From contig NC_091263.1 in assembly GCF_042477335.2 (NCBI RefSeq), forward strand, positions 72,286,501 to 72,350,500: a DNA stretch of 64,000 nucleotides, given 5' to 3'. The notes below the pieces were generated by a model. That model was not told the origin of the DNA. It was given only the letters and a program-made list of their open reading frames with translations, and searched no databases. The translations under genes were made by a program, and so were the position numbers. The stretch comes from Ovis canadensis (taxonomy: Eukaryota; Chordata; Mammalia; Artiodactyla; Bovidae). Every line of letters begins with the position of its first letter. Position 1 is the first letter of the stretch. Of this stretch, positions 20,458 to 32,000 are shown piece by piece.

Positions 20458-21440
20458 GTTTCTGTTCAAGTTCAGTCGCTCAGTTATATCTGACTCTTTG
20501 TCACCCCATGGACTGCAGCATGCCAGGCCTCCCTGTCCATCACCAATTCCCAGTTTACTCAAACTCATGTCCTCTGAGTAGGTGATACCATCCAATCATC
20601 TCATCCTCTGTCGTCCCCTTCTCCTCCTGCCCTCAATCTTTCCCAGCATCAGGGTCTTTTCAAATGAATCAGTCCTGCCCATCAGGTGGCCGAAGTATTG
20701 GAGTTTCAGCTTCAGCATCAGTCCTTCCAATGAATATTCAGGACTGATTTCCTTTAGAATGGACTGGTTGGATCTCATTACAGTCCAAGGGACTCTCAAG
20801 AGTCTTCTCCAACACCACAGTTCAAAACCATCAATTCTTTGGCTCTCAGCCTTCTTTATGGTCCAGCTCTCACATCCACACATGACTACTGGAAAAACCA
20901 TAGCTTTGACTAGATGGACCTTTGTTGGCAAAGTAATGTCTCTGCTTTTTAATATGCTGTCTAAGCTGGTCATAACTTTTCTTCCAAGGAGCAAATGTCT
21001 TTTAATTTCATGGCTGCAGTCACCATCTGCAGTGATTTTGGAGCCCCCCAAAATAAAGTCTCTCACTGTTTCCATCGTTTCCCCATCTATTTGCCATGAA
21101 GTGATGGGACTGGATGCCATGATCTTAGTTTTCTGAATGTTGAGCTTTAAGCCAACTTTTTCCACTCTCCTCTTTCACTTTCATCAAGAGGCTCACTCAT
21201 TCTTTGCTTTCTGCCATAAGGGTGGTGTCATCTGCTTATCTGAGGTTATTGATATTTCTCCCGGCAATCTTGATTCCAGCTTGTGCTTCATCCAGTCCAG
21301 CATTTCTCATGATGTACTCTGCATCTAAGTTAAATAAGCAGGGTGACAATATACAGCCTTGACGCACTCCTTTTCTGATTAGGAACCAGTTTGTTGTTCC
21401 ATGTCTGGTTCTAACTGTTGGCTCCTGACCTGCATACATG
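20458..21440 (-). mobile_element. BovB LINE, antisense, inserted into the sense copy
   Basis: Starts at the element's 3' end (aagttcagtcgctcagttat) and runs backwards through the reverse transcriptase C-terminal region. A 189-codon open frame remains at 20596-21165 on the - strand, but the copy is 5'-truncated. It is flanked by the 8-bp direct repeat atatgcag (20450-20457 and 21441-21448). Confidence 0.87.
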
Positions 21441-22619
21441 ATATGCAGAGTATATCATGCAAAACGCTGGGCTGGATGAAGCACAAGTTGGAATCAAGAT
21501 TGCCGGGAGAAATATCAATAACCTCAGATATGCAGATGATATCATCCTAATGGCAGAAAGCGAAGAAGAACTAAGGAATCTCTTGGTGAAGGTGAGAAAG
21601 GAGAGTGGAAAAGCTGGCTTAAAACTCAGCATTCAAAAAACTAAGATCATGGCATCCAGTCCCACCACTTCATGGCAAATAGATGGGGAAACAACGGAAA
21701 CAGTGACAGACTATTTGCGGGGGCTCCAAAATCACTGCAGATGGTGATTACAGCCATAAAATTAAAAGACGCTTGCTTCTTGGAAGAAAAGTTATGACCA
21801 ACCTAGACAGCATATTAAAAAGCAGAAACATTACTTCGCCAACAAAGGTCCATCTAGTGGAAGCTATGGTTTTTCCAATAGTCATGGATGGATGTGAGAG
21901 TTGGACCAGAAAGAAGGCTGAGCGCCAAAGAATTGAAAAAGTTGGCTTGAAGCTCAACATTCAGAAAACGAAGATCATGGCACCCGGTCCCATCACTTCA
22001 TGGGAAATAGATGGGGAAACAGTGGAAACAGTGTCAGACTTTATTTTTTGGGGCTCCAAAATCACTGCAGATGGTGATTGCAGCCATGAAATTAAAACAC
22101 GCTTACTCCTTGGAAGAAAAGTTATGACCAACCTAGATAGCATATTCAAAAGCAGAGACATTGCTTTGCCGACTAAGGTCCGTCTAGTCAAGGCTATGAT
22201 TTTTCCTGTGGTCATGTATGGATGTGAGAGTTGGACTGTGAAGAAGGCTGAGCGCCGAAGAATTGATGCTTTTGAACCTTGGTGTTGGAGAAGACTCTTG
22301 AGAGTCCCTTGGACTGCAAGGAGATCAACCCTGAATATTCACTGGAACGATTGATGCTGAAGTTGAAGCTCCCACCCTTTGGCCACCTGATGTGAAGAAG
22401 CAACTCATTGGAAAAGACCCTGATGCTGGGAAAGATTGAAGCAGGAGGAGAAGGGGACAACAGAGGGTGAGATGGTTGGATGGCATCACCGACTCAATGG
22501 ACTTGAGTTTGAGCAAACTCTGGGAGATAGTGAAGGACAGGGAAGCCTGGCGTGCTGCAGTCAGTGGGGTCACAGAGAGTCGGGCCTGACTGAGCGACCG
22601 AACACCAACACTGAACATA
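21441..22619 (+). mobile_element. BovB LINE, sense, right piece with a repeated segment
   Basis: Continues the sense copy (atatcatgcaaaacgctggg, cagatatgcagatgatatca) to the 3' end (agtcgggcctgactgagcga). The segment starting aaaagctggcttaaaactca at ~21608 recurs at ~21937 as aaaagttggcttgaagctca, so about 330 bp occur twice. Stops break the reading frame. Confidence 0.87.
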
Positions 22620-22627
22620 TAACAGAT

Positions 22628-22789
22628 ACTCAACAGTGTTCTAGGAAATCACTCTAGGAATTACATTCAGTATCATGTAATAACCTGTAATGACACAAAT
22701 CTAAAGAAGAATACCTGTATCTATTGTGTATATATCTGAATTAGTCTGGTGTATCTCAGAAACTCACATAATGTTGTAAGTGAAATATT
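22628..22789 (+). mobile_element. L1 3'UTR, continuation after the BovB nest
   Basis: Contains cattcagtatcatgtaataacctgtaatg-like L1 tail text and ctcagaaactcacataatgt in the position of 'cacctgaaactaacacaac'. It continues the L1 interrupted at 20217. Confidence 0.65.
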
Positions 22790-23650
22790 CTGTTCAGTTC
22801 AGTCGCTCAGTTGTGCCCGACTCTTTGTGACCCCATGAATCGCAGCACGCCAGGCCTCCCTGTCCATCACCATCTCCCGGAGTTCACTCAGACCCATGTC
22901 CATCGAGTCAGTGATGCCATCCAGCCATCTCATCCTCTGTTGTCCCCTTCTCCTCCTGCCCCCAATCCCTCCCAGCATCAGAGTCTTTTCCAATGAGTCA
23001 ACTCTTCGCAGGAGGTGGCCAAAGTACTGGAGCTTCAGCTTTAGCATCAGTCCTTCCAAAGAAATCCCAGGGCTGATCTCCCTCAGAATGGACTGGTTGG
23101 ATCTCCTTGCAGTCCAAGGGACTCTCAAGAGTCTTCTCCAACACCACGGTTCAAACGCATCAATTCTTTGGCGCTCAGCCTTCTTCACAGTCCAACTCTC
23201 ACATCCATACATGACCACAGGAAAAGCCATAGCCTTGACTAGACGGACCTTAGTTGGCAAAGTAATGTCTCTGCTTTTGAATATGCCATCTAGGTTAGTC
23301 ATAACTTTCCTTTCAAGGGAAACGTGTCTTTTAATTTCATGGCTGCAATCACCATCTGCAGTGATTTTGGAGTCCCCAAAAATATAGTCTGACACTGTTT
23401 TCACTGTTTCCCCATCTATTTCTCATGAAGTGATGGGACCAGATGCCATGATCTTAGTTTTCTGAATGTTGAGCTTTAAGCCAACTTTTCACTCTCCTCT
23501 TTCATCAAGAGGCTTTGTAGTTCCTCTTCATAAGGGTGGTGTCATCTGCATATGTGAGGTGATTGATATTTCTCCTGGCAATCTTGATTCCAGCTTGTGC
23601 TTCTTCCAGCCCAGCGTTTCTCGTGATGTACTCTGCACAGAAGTTAAATA
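22790..23650 (-). mobile_element. BovB LINE, antisense, third copy in the nest
   Basis: Starts tgttcagttcagtcgctcag and runs backwards to actctgcacagaagttaaat. A 201-codon open frame (22799-23404, - strand) covers the reverse transcriptase C-terminal tail. The copy is truncated. A weak 6-bp direct repeat aaatat lies at 22783-22788 and 23646-23651. Confidence 0.88.
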
Positions 23651-23664
23651 TACATCAACTTAAA

Positions 23665-23871
23665 TAAGAGGGACCCACCCGGTGGTCCGGCGGTTACGGC
23701 TTCGTCTTCCAGTGTAGGGTCTGCCAGCTCTGTCCGTGGCCGTGGAGGTAAGATCCCACAGGGCTCACAGTCAAACGACCAAAACATAAAACAGAAACAA
23801 TATTGCAACAACCTCAGTAAAGACTTTAAAAATGGTCCACATCCAAAAAACATCTTTAAGAAAAAAACGAA
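23665..23871 (+). mobile_element. CHR-type SINE
   Basis: Begins gacccacccggtggtccggc, a diverged tRNA-like head, then gtaagatcccacagggctc. It ends with the typical tail containing aaaacataaaacagaaacaa and aaagactttaaaaatggtcc. Confidence 0.75.
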
Positions 23872-23965
23872 GGAGGAACATCCCAGCCTGGCAAGAGTCA
23901 TCTTTATTTTGGATCTTGTCACAGCTCACCTGCTCTTGACTAATTCGTGAACTCAGAAAGTAGTA

Positions 23966-24180
23966 ATGTGCTTGGGCTTCCTCAGTGGTTCAGCAGGTGA
24001 GGAGTCTGCCTGCATTGCAGGAGACACAGGAGACCTGGGTTCGATCCCTGGGTCCGGAAGATGCCCTGGAGGCGGGCATGGCAACCCACTCCAGTATTCT
24101 TGCCTGGAGAATCCTATGGACAGAGGAGCCTGGTGGGCTACAGTCCATGGGGTCGCAAAGACTCAGACACAGATGGCAGC
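23966..24180 (+). mobile_element. Bov-tA SINE
   Basis: Starts tgcttgggcttcctcagtgg, contains cctgggttcgatccctgggt and ends with gtcgcaaagactcagacaca. Confidence 0.9.
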
Positions 24181-25151
24181 TAAGCGCACACACACCACTT
24201 CATTCTCCCGCCTGGGCCAACAGCATAAACGAGACAGACGAAGGCCTGTGTTCATGCGGGAGGCTTATATTCTCGTGGAAGACAGTGAACCAGTGAGTGG
24301 GCCACTAATGATTCCAGGAGGGACAGGAGGCCCTGGAGGCTGGGACAACAGAGGGTCAAAGGGTAAAGTGACCAGGGGGGTTTTAGCTCAGGGAGCAGGA
24401 AGGTGACATTTATGCTCAGATTTGGAGGAACAGGGTCCAGGCAGAGGACACAGCAAGTGCAAGGACCCCCAGACCCCCAGGTGGACAGAGCCTGGTGGGC
24501 CCAGGAAGAGAAAGCAGGCCAGGGAGGGGTGCAGGGCTGGAGGTCGCAGGGCCCAGTAGTGAGGCTTGGCTGGGGACTACAGATTTTATCCTGTGTGCAG
24601 GGGAAGCCGCTGACGCGGGTGAGCAGTGGGTCTGCTGTATGGAGCCCCTTTAGCCTGGGGGCGGGGACCCAGGGATGCCCCTGAGTCTCTTCCGGGCCTC
24701 CAGGGCAGGAGGAGCCCAGGGGCAGCATGGACCTGGCTGGGGGAACCACGGCTCTGCGTGGGCAGAGCAAGTGCCGCCCCGCCATCAGCTCCGCAGGATG
24801 GCGTGAGCCCCGTGTCTGGGAGGGGTGCAGGCAGGCCCTGGGTCACACCAGGTGCGTTTGCGTGGCTGGACCGGCGTAGCTGGGGTCAGACGTGCTCAGG
24901 GCACTGCGGTTCTCCCTAGTGCTGGGGGCGGGGACAGGTGAGGGAAACATCTGAGATGGGAAGGAGGTGTGGATTGGACCAGCAAGACGGAGAGGGGACC
25001 CTGGTCCTACAGCCTGGCTGCGAGCCCAGCATGTCTGAGTGCTCTGCAAGGCTGCTTCTAACAGATGGGGAGGTCTACCTTGTTCTCGGACTGGAAGACT
25101 CAGTTTTGTTAAGATGACCACGCCGCCCAGGGCAATCTGCAGAGGCAGGGC
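24181..25151. other. Intergenic GC-rich stretch, no feature recognised
   Basis: Nearly 1 kb between SINE and BovB copies. Open frames here are unsupported by splice sites or recognisable domains. Confidence 0.4.
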
Positions 25152-25518
25152 GGTTCAGTTCAGTCGCTCAGTCTTGTCTGACTCTTTGTGACCCCATGAA
25201 CCGCAGCACGCCAGGCCTCCCTGTCCATCACCAAATCCTGGAGTCCACCCAAACCCATGTCCATTGAGTCGGTGATGCCATCCAACCATCTCATCCTCTG
25301 TCACCCCCTTCTCCTCCTGCCCTCAATCTTTCCCAGCATCAGGGTCTTTTCAAATGAGTCATCTCTTCTCATCAAGTGGCTAAAATATTGGAGTTTCAGC
25401 TTCAACATCAGTCCTTCCAATGAACACCCAGAACTGATCTCCTTTAGGATGGACTGGTTGGATCTCCTTGCAGTCCAAGGGACTCTCAACAGTTTTCTCC
25501 AACACCACAGTTCAAAAG
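25152..25518 (-). mobile_element. BovB LINE 3' fragment, antisense
   Basis: Starts ggttcagttcagtcgctcag and ends aacaccacagttcaaaag, covering only the last ~365 bp of the element. Confidence 0.9.
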
Positions 25519-26024
25519 AGTTAGGGCAATCACTCTCAAATTCCCAATGGTGTTTTTCACAGAACAAGAACAACAGTTTTTTTTCTTCCAGTTTGTATAG
25601 AAACACAAAAGACCCACAAAAGTTAGCCAGAGCGATCTTGAGAAAGGACGGGGCGGGAGGGAGGAATCAAGCTCCCTGACCTCAGGCTGTTCTACAAAGC
25701 TGCAGTCTCAAAACACAGGAATAGCGGCACAGCGGCACTGTGGCCTTCAGTGCGACAGGATGGAAAGCTCAGAAATAAACCCGCACACTTGCAGTCAGCT
25801 AACACACAACAGAGGAGGCAAGAACGCGTAGAGCTAGGGCATTCTCTAACACCATATATGGAAATAAGCTCAAGATGGAGTAAAGACCTCGAAATAAGAC
25901 CATATACTATAAAACTCCTAGAGGAAAACATCAGCCTGACACTCTGACATAAACTGCAGCAGGGCATTTTTGGATCCGTCTCCTAGAGTAATGGAGATAA
26001 AAATGAACATAAATAATGAGACCT

Positions 26025-26095
26025 AATGGGGGAGCCTGGTGGGCTGCCGTCTCTGGGGTCGCACAGAGTTAGACACAACTGAAGCAACTTGGTGA
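26025..26095 (+). mobile_element. Short Bov-tA 3' fragment inside L1
   Basis: gggggagcctggtgggctgc and gggtcgcacagagttagaca match the 3' part of Bov-tA. Confidence 0.7.
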
Positions 26096-26438
26096 GTGAG
26101 TGAATCCAACCTAAGAGCTTTTGTACGGCAAAGGAAATTGTAAACAAAGATAACCTATGGACTGGGAGAAAATATTTGCAAACGATGTGACTGACAAAGA
26201 ATTAATTAATTAATTTCAAAAATATACAAACAGCTTATATGGGGGAAAAAAAACCCCAAAACATCCAATCAGTCTTAGCAGAAAACATAGTTATTTCTCC
26301 AAAGAAGAGAAACAGGTGGTCAACAGGTATATGAAAAGATGTTCAACATCCTTAACTGTCAGACAGAAATGCAAATCAAAACTCCAATGAGGTATATCAC
26401 CTTATCCCCATCAAGATGGCCATCGTTCAAAAGTCTAC

Positions 26439-26740
26439 GGACTTCCCTGGTGGTTCAGCGACTGAGACTCTGCCTGGCAATGCAGCGAATGCAGGTTCCA
26501 CCCCCGATCCGGGAACTAGGACCCCGCAGGCCACGGGGCATCCGAGCCCACGCGACTCCAGAGCCTGTGCAACCAGGCAACTGCTGGGCGTGTGCCACGT
26601 GGACCCCACGGGCCTCAACTGCCATGCCTGTGTACCGCCAAGCACCCAGCCTGCAGGCTCTGGAGCCCACGTGCCGCAAAGAAAGATCCCACAGGATGCA
26701 ACTAAGACTCCCCAGAAAGTTTTGTTTTTTTTTTTTTTTT
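26439..26740 (+). mobile_element. CHR SINE inserted in L1, with target-site duplication
   Basis: Starts ggacttccctggtggttcag and ends in a T-rich tail. The direct repeat aaagtctac occurs at 26430-26438 and 26741-26749, and the L1 text reads through once the SINE is removed. Confidence 0.88.
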
Positions 26741-27057
26741 AAAGTCTACAAATAATAAATGCTGGAGAGTGTGCGGAGAAAAGGGAACCTTCCATAAAAA
26801 GAATGAAATGATATCATTGGCAACAATGTGGACGGACCTAGAGATTAGAGAAAGACAAATAGCGTATGATATCACTTATTTGTGGAATAAAGAAAGAGAA
26901 TACCAATGAACTTATTTACAGAACAAAAATAGACTCACAGACATAGAAAACGCAGTTATGGTTACCAAAGGGGATGAGGCGACGCATTAGGAGTTTGAGA
27001 TTAACACACACACAGATACATAAAATAAACAACAAGGACTTACTATATAAAATTGGA

Positions 27058-27172
27058 GAAGGGAACGGCTTCCCACTCCAGCATTCTTGCCTGGAGAATT
27101 CCCTGGACAGAGGAACCTGGCGGGCTATAGTCTGTGGGGTCGTAGAGAGTGGGACACGCCTGAATGACTAAC
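27058..27172 (+). mobile_element. 5'-truncated Bov-tA SINE inside the L1 3'UTR
   Basis: Begins gagaagggaacggcttccca and ends agagtgggacacgcctgaat. L1 3'UTR text lies on both sides. Confidence 0.85.
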
Positions 27173-27313
27173 TCATTGCATAGCACAGGGAACCGTACTC
27201 AGTATCTTGTAATAAGCTACAGTGGGAAAGAATCAGAAACAGCAAGCGCGTGTGCAGATAACTGAATCACGTCACTTTACACCTGAAACTAACCGAGCGC
27301 TGCAAATTAACGA

Positions 27314-27505
27314 GTTGTTGTTTAGTCGCTAAGTGTCCAACTCTCTAGCGACACCTCTGTCCGTGGGATTTCCCAGGTAAGAATCCTGGAGTGGGTTGCC
27401 ATTTCCTCCTCCAGGGGATCTTCCCCACCCAGGGATGGAACCTCTGTCTCCTGCATTGCAGATGGACTCGTTACCATACCACTGAGCCACCTAAAGAAAA
27501 AAAAA
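27314..27505 (-). mobile_element. Bov-tA/Bov-A2 SINE, antisense
   Basis: Starts gttgttgtttagtcgctaag, contains aagaatcctggagtgggttg and ends at gagccacctaaag followed by an A-run. Confidence 0.88.
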
Positions 27506-28487
27506 AAAATTCCCTTCCAGATTCTCCCAACGGCCTTGGAGGTGGCTGCATCGTCATGCCAGGAGCAGAAAGGGGTGCTGGAAGCGGAGAGGTTACGGAG
27601 TTTACACAGGTAGTCAGGGATGGACCAGGACACGAACACGGCCACGTGGTTCGGTGCCTGGAAGGGGCGGGGAGCGAGGTTTTACTCCAGCGTTGTGTCT
27701 GTGTCAGGAGTTAGGCAGAAGCGTTGTTTTTTGGGTTTCACTTTTTGTTTTGGTCTCGGGAATGGGGGAAAGACCCCTCAAGCCCCCTGACCTCGCACAC
27801 TCAGAAAGGCAGCTGGGCCAGTGGGCGTGAATGCCGCCCCAGATGTCCCCCTGCCCCGTGACCCCAGGGCAGCCAGCTGGTCTCCCCGCCTCGGTTCTCC
27901 CATCTGTACCAGTGGGCTGGGCTCACAGTTCCGGAGGCCAACCGTGGCAACGCCAACCCTGGCCTCGGGGTCCTGACGGCTGTCCCTTCTGAGGGCCCAG
28001 TGTCCGTGGCCCCGTCCCGGCGGGGCTGGTCTCTCACAGCCGCCCCACGTTCAGCGCCCCCGGGCCGTGGCGATCAGAGCCTGACCAGGGTGTTAGTGCC
28101 GGGGGGTGCCTGGTGTCGGCGCGTGGTGGGCAGCACCTCCGGTGGGCCCGCGGCGCTTTCGATCAGATGACCCCCCTGGGCCCGGGTGATTGGCCGAGTC
28201 CTATTATTAGAAGCCGCTGAAGCCGACCAGGGATTCGGGGGCTCGAGTTCCACTGCCCACACTTTGAGGGACTCCTGCGCCCTGAGGCAAACTGTCCCCT
28301 CTTCACTCTACTGCAGAGTCTCGCCCCACGGCCACAGAAGCAGAGCCCAAAACCAAGGTCCCCTCCAAGGCGGGCGGAGCCCTTTCGTCACGATTGCCAA
28401 AAGCCCCCTGGGAATCACCAGCAGGGCCTCCTGACTGCAAACTAGGCAGAAATGCTCACCCTGGCACTCAGCCTAGGTTGCTCTGAA
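27506..28487. other. Intergenic GC-rich stretch, no feature recognised
   Basis: Unique-looking sequence. Its right end may be the start of the LTR whose tail is at 28700-28905, but I could not define such a border. Confidence 0.35.
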
Positions 28488-28691
28488 GCGTTTGTTGCTC
28501 AGTCGTGTCCGACTCTTCTGTGACCCCATGGACCATAGCCCGCCAGGGTCCTGCATCCATGGGATGCCCCAGGCAGGAATCCTGGAGTGGGTAGCCCTGC
28601 CCTCCTCCAGGGGATCTTCCCAACCCAGGGATCGAACCCACGTCTTCTGCATCGCAGGCAGTCTGTACCGTCTGAGCCACAGGGAAGCCCC
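28488..28691 (-). mobile_element. Bov-tA/Bov-A2 SINE, antisense
   Basis: Starts gtttgttgctcagtcgtgtc and ends with the antisense tRNA-like head gccacagggaagccc. Nearly complete. Confidence 0.9.
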
Positions 28692-28699
28692 AACTAATC

Positions 28700-28905
28700 A
28701 CCTAATGCCAGCCTTCCAGCAGGAATTTTCTGTCTTGAGACTATAAGAACTGGCTGCTAACCTTGCCTCGGCTCTTCTTGGTCTGTTGCCTTCATTATCT
28801 CTGCTATCTGTTCTCAATAAACCCACTCCTTTCTGAAATATTCCGTGCCTGGAAATTCTTTTCCAACCAGAGCTGGGACTCCAGAACATTCACCTCAGTG
28901 TCTCC
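28700..28905 (+). mobile_element. Probable ERV1-type LTR 3' part (R-U5)
   Basis: Layout resembles an old gammaretrovirus-like LTR: ctataagaactgg as a TATA-like box, ctgttctcaataaacccact as a poly(A) signal, and a U5-like end (tggaaattcttttccaacca, gctgggactccagaaca). No internal viral genes were seen. A SINE interrupts its left side. Family name not assigned. Confidence 0.45.
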
Positions 28906-29050
28906 AACCTAAGAGAATAATACCCCGCTCTGAGGAATGTCCCCGGGGCAGGGCTGAAAGCCCTCTGTAAATGGTAAAGAGCTTGCTAAACATAAAGAGA
29001 AACGGCTGTGTCAGAATGGAACCCACACGTTTCGGATTTTAAAAGGAAAT

Positions 29051-29056
29051 TTTATT
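29051..29056 (-). terminator. SLC6A6: Candidate SLC6A6 poly(A) signal
   Basis: tttatt on the + strand gives AATAAA on the - strand, 3.7 kb after the stop codon, at the left edge of an AT-rich block. Cleavage would fall near 29025-29040. Confidence 0.55.
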
Positions 29057-32000
29057 TTCATGTTATAGGTGATTACAAACTCCTCTAAAAAAAAAAAGCA
29101 AAGATGAATTTAAAATATTGATAAACATAGTTATCTAAAAAGCCAAAGAGGAAAAGAAACACCCTGCAAAATACAGGGATTCGTATCAGAAAACATTTAT
29201 ACACAAAAGCTTGTATACAGCGAGACTGAATTACACACCAAGGATCTTATTCAAATACAAATGCTCCTCAGAAGAGTCTCTTGTTGCTTGATATATATTT
29301 TTTTCTTTTACAAAAGTTTAAAATATCTTAAAAATAGTTTGAAGTTTCAAAAAAAGTCCTGATGAACCAGACATTTCTGGAAGGAGGCAAGGACCCACGT
29401 TCTCAGCTTTCTCTTGTGCTAAATACAGTCACAGTTGCTAGGGATTTGAAAATTAATTGGGTAAAAAAAAAAAAAAAACCACACAATGAAGCAGACATGT
29501 CAATTTGAAGTCACATACATAAGATGCTTCAGCAGCCCCCTGCCCAGGGAACACAGCAGAACGTGTCTGCAGCGACACCCCTGGAGAGGGCGCCCCTCGG
29601 GGACAGAGGCTGCTCCCTGGCACCTGGTGTCCACGCCCCTCTCCGAGTTTTGATGCCTGAGCTGTGTCGTTTTGTGCTTGTTGGGTTTTTTGCACAGTGA
29701 TATTCTCGGCGTCCACGCGGACAGCCTGGCCCCCCTGGCCTTGGGTCTGAGGGCTGGATGGGACCTCTGGCCGCCTCAAGGGGGTTCCCTTGGGTTCTTT
29801 CCTGGCCAGTCTCTGAGGCCTGGGGGTGGGGAGGGATGGTGAGGGGGGGAGGGCTGGGAGATGCTGGCTGGGCCCCTGATCGCTGTGTGGCACCCGGGGA
29901 CGTGGGGCCAGGCTGAGTAGGACCCCCTTTCCCCTTACACTGCCCTCCTCCACCGTCTTGGGGACCTGGGGTGAGAATGTGGCGCCAGAGGCTTTGCAGA
30001 GGGAGCTGCCCAGGGCCCAGAAACCATCCGAGGCTGCTCTGTGATGGCTGCGAATGTCCCATGTGGCCTCAGGCTAGATCCCGCCGTCTCCTGCATCCCA
30101 GCCTCCCAACGCCTGGCTCCCAGAGGCCTGCTGGGTTTGGGGGCCAGGGGGGCCGGGGCTGCCTGTCCCACTGAACTGCAGCTTGGGGTCCAGCCGGCCC
30201 CTGAGGACGCTCACAGGGTCCCCGGACTCCGGGCACAGAGCATGCCCTTTGCCATAAGGCTGGTCTTTGGTCTTCAAGGCGAACGTGCCCCTTTGCCAAT
30301 GAGAGCGCTGACTGGGGGACCCAGGAAGCCTCACCATCACTGGGGGCTGCAGTGATGAACAGGGCCCAGGCAGGCCCAGCTCCGTGGAGCATCTCCCCAG
30401 GTGAGACTGTCCTGGGGCCCGTCCCCATTTCTGCACCCCTAGAAACATCCTTTAAGCCTCCCTCTTGCCTCCCTTCCAGATCTGGCTGCAAACATCAGAA
30501 TTCCGTCCCAGGCAGAGCGCGGGCGGAGGTTTCGGGGGCGGGCTGCCCAGAGACAGGCAAACCAGACTCATGAGCTCCAATGACAAGTTTCCTTTATGCG
30601 GAGACATCAGAGGCACACCTCATTACAAAAGTACTCACAGAGCTGAGTTCTATGGATACACAGGAGCTAGGGGGTCAGGCAGGAGGCTCGCGACTGGGGC
30701 CAGGCGCCCTGGACCCAGTTTGGGAGAGTGGCTGACCTTCCTTCCAGGCGGGGCCTGGGGACTTGGTCTGCGTGTGTCTTTGGTCTAGAATTTGGTCTGG
30801 GAATCGTGGAAGAAGGGGCCTTTTTCAGGCCTTTTCCAGAATGTTGCGATTTGCCAACCATCCCGAAACGCTGTGGCCTTTCGCCGGGGTCCAAGGACCC
30901 CCGAGCCCCTGCACATGACCTGTCCCCAGTCACTGACAGTGGTTAGTTTACTAAAGTTCCATAAGACAAAGGAGAATAAGTCACATTGCTACTCGATAAA
31001 ACTGGGAAAAAACAAAAACACCACCCTCGACTCAGACACAGTGGCAACCATAAACACACAGCGAGATGGGAACGCAGACTCGCCGACGGTTTGGAAGAGG
31101 ATGGGGCGCTGTTCAGCAGAGTATACGCCGTGGAGACAGGGGACTGCGACCACACGCCAAAGATGGGAGGCTCAGAGTCCCCCCTCCCCCCTGGGAGGGT
31201 GACACCTGAGGCCCCACCCCTGCCCGGCCTTGGGGAGAGGGGGTCCCAGGACTCACAGAGCCCCTGCTCTGAACGCTGAGCTGGACCGCGCGCTCCACAG
31301 CCCCCAAGGCGTCACTGCCCTTCGTGCACGATGCCGTTTGGAAGTGTCTGTTTAAATGGCACAGTTTAGGTCCAGATGCGAGCTGGGCGGGATTCTAAAG
31401 GTGGGGTGCCTTCCGTCCTGGTTCAGAGAGGGGCGCCCATTGGAGGGTGCCTGCCCTGACTCAGCCTCTGCCTGCAGTCCCCACCTACTGCATGCCTGAC
31501 CCCGGCTTCTGCAGGGGAGGAGGTGAAAGCGCTACCTTAGCGCTACCTTAGCTCCCACGTGACCTGCGTGGGCTGCACCCGTGCCTGAGCTCGCAGGAGA
31601 GTTTGGGGAGCACCTCGCCCCAGTGACAGCTTGCTCCTGGCACTCCCTGCTAGGCGCCAGGGTGGCCCCTGGCCGGGGTCTTCAACAAGAGCCTCTGGGA
31701 GACGAGGACAAGCTGAGGGTGGAGAGAGGCGGGGAGGAGCATCCCCTTCCCTGACACTGGGCCCCATCCGGGCACTTGGGCGCACATCCTTTGGTCCGCT
31801 GGCTCACCCCTCGCCCCTCACCAAATACACCATGCTTCTCCTACAGGCAGCTTCGAGAGATGCCAGCTGCGGGGTCGGCCGGAAGCTGACAGGAGCCCCC
31901 TTCTAAGGCAACAGACCCATCCGTGTGAGGTCCGGAGCCTTAAGACCCCCAGCTCCTACGGGGCCAGCCTCCATTCACTCCAGGGGACACCCCAGGGAAG

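Larger units (their letters stand above)
20210..22627. repeat. 8-bp target-site duplication flanking the BovB nest
   Basis: taacagat is present at 20210-20217 and 22620-22627, immediately outside the BovB complex. It lies inside L1 3'UTR sequence that resumes after the second copy (gtatcatgtaataacctgta). Confidence 0.7.
25540..27312 (+). mobile_element. L1 ORF2 3' end and 3'UTR, broken by three SINEs
   Basis: Sense L1 text runs from agaaacacaaaagacccaca through tcagaaataaacccgcacac, gactgggagaaaatatttgc, gcaaatcaaaactccaatga and the 3'UTR (catagcacagggaaccgtac, cacctgaaactaaccgagc). SINE pieces interrupt it at 26025-26095, 26439-26740 and 27058-27172. Confidence 0.85.

Noticed and set aside
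20596..23404. BovB reverse transcriptase frames as possible host genes
   Set aside because: They are C-terminal fragments of truncated retrotransposon copies, with no promoter, splice sites or complete domain.
29453..31280. Several 100-177-codon frames on both strands
   Set aside because: They lie in the presumed SLC6A6 3'UTR, overlap one another, and show only compositional bias with no recognisable family.
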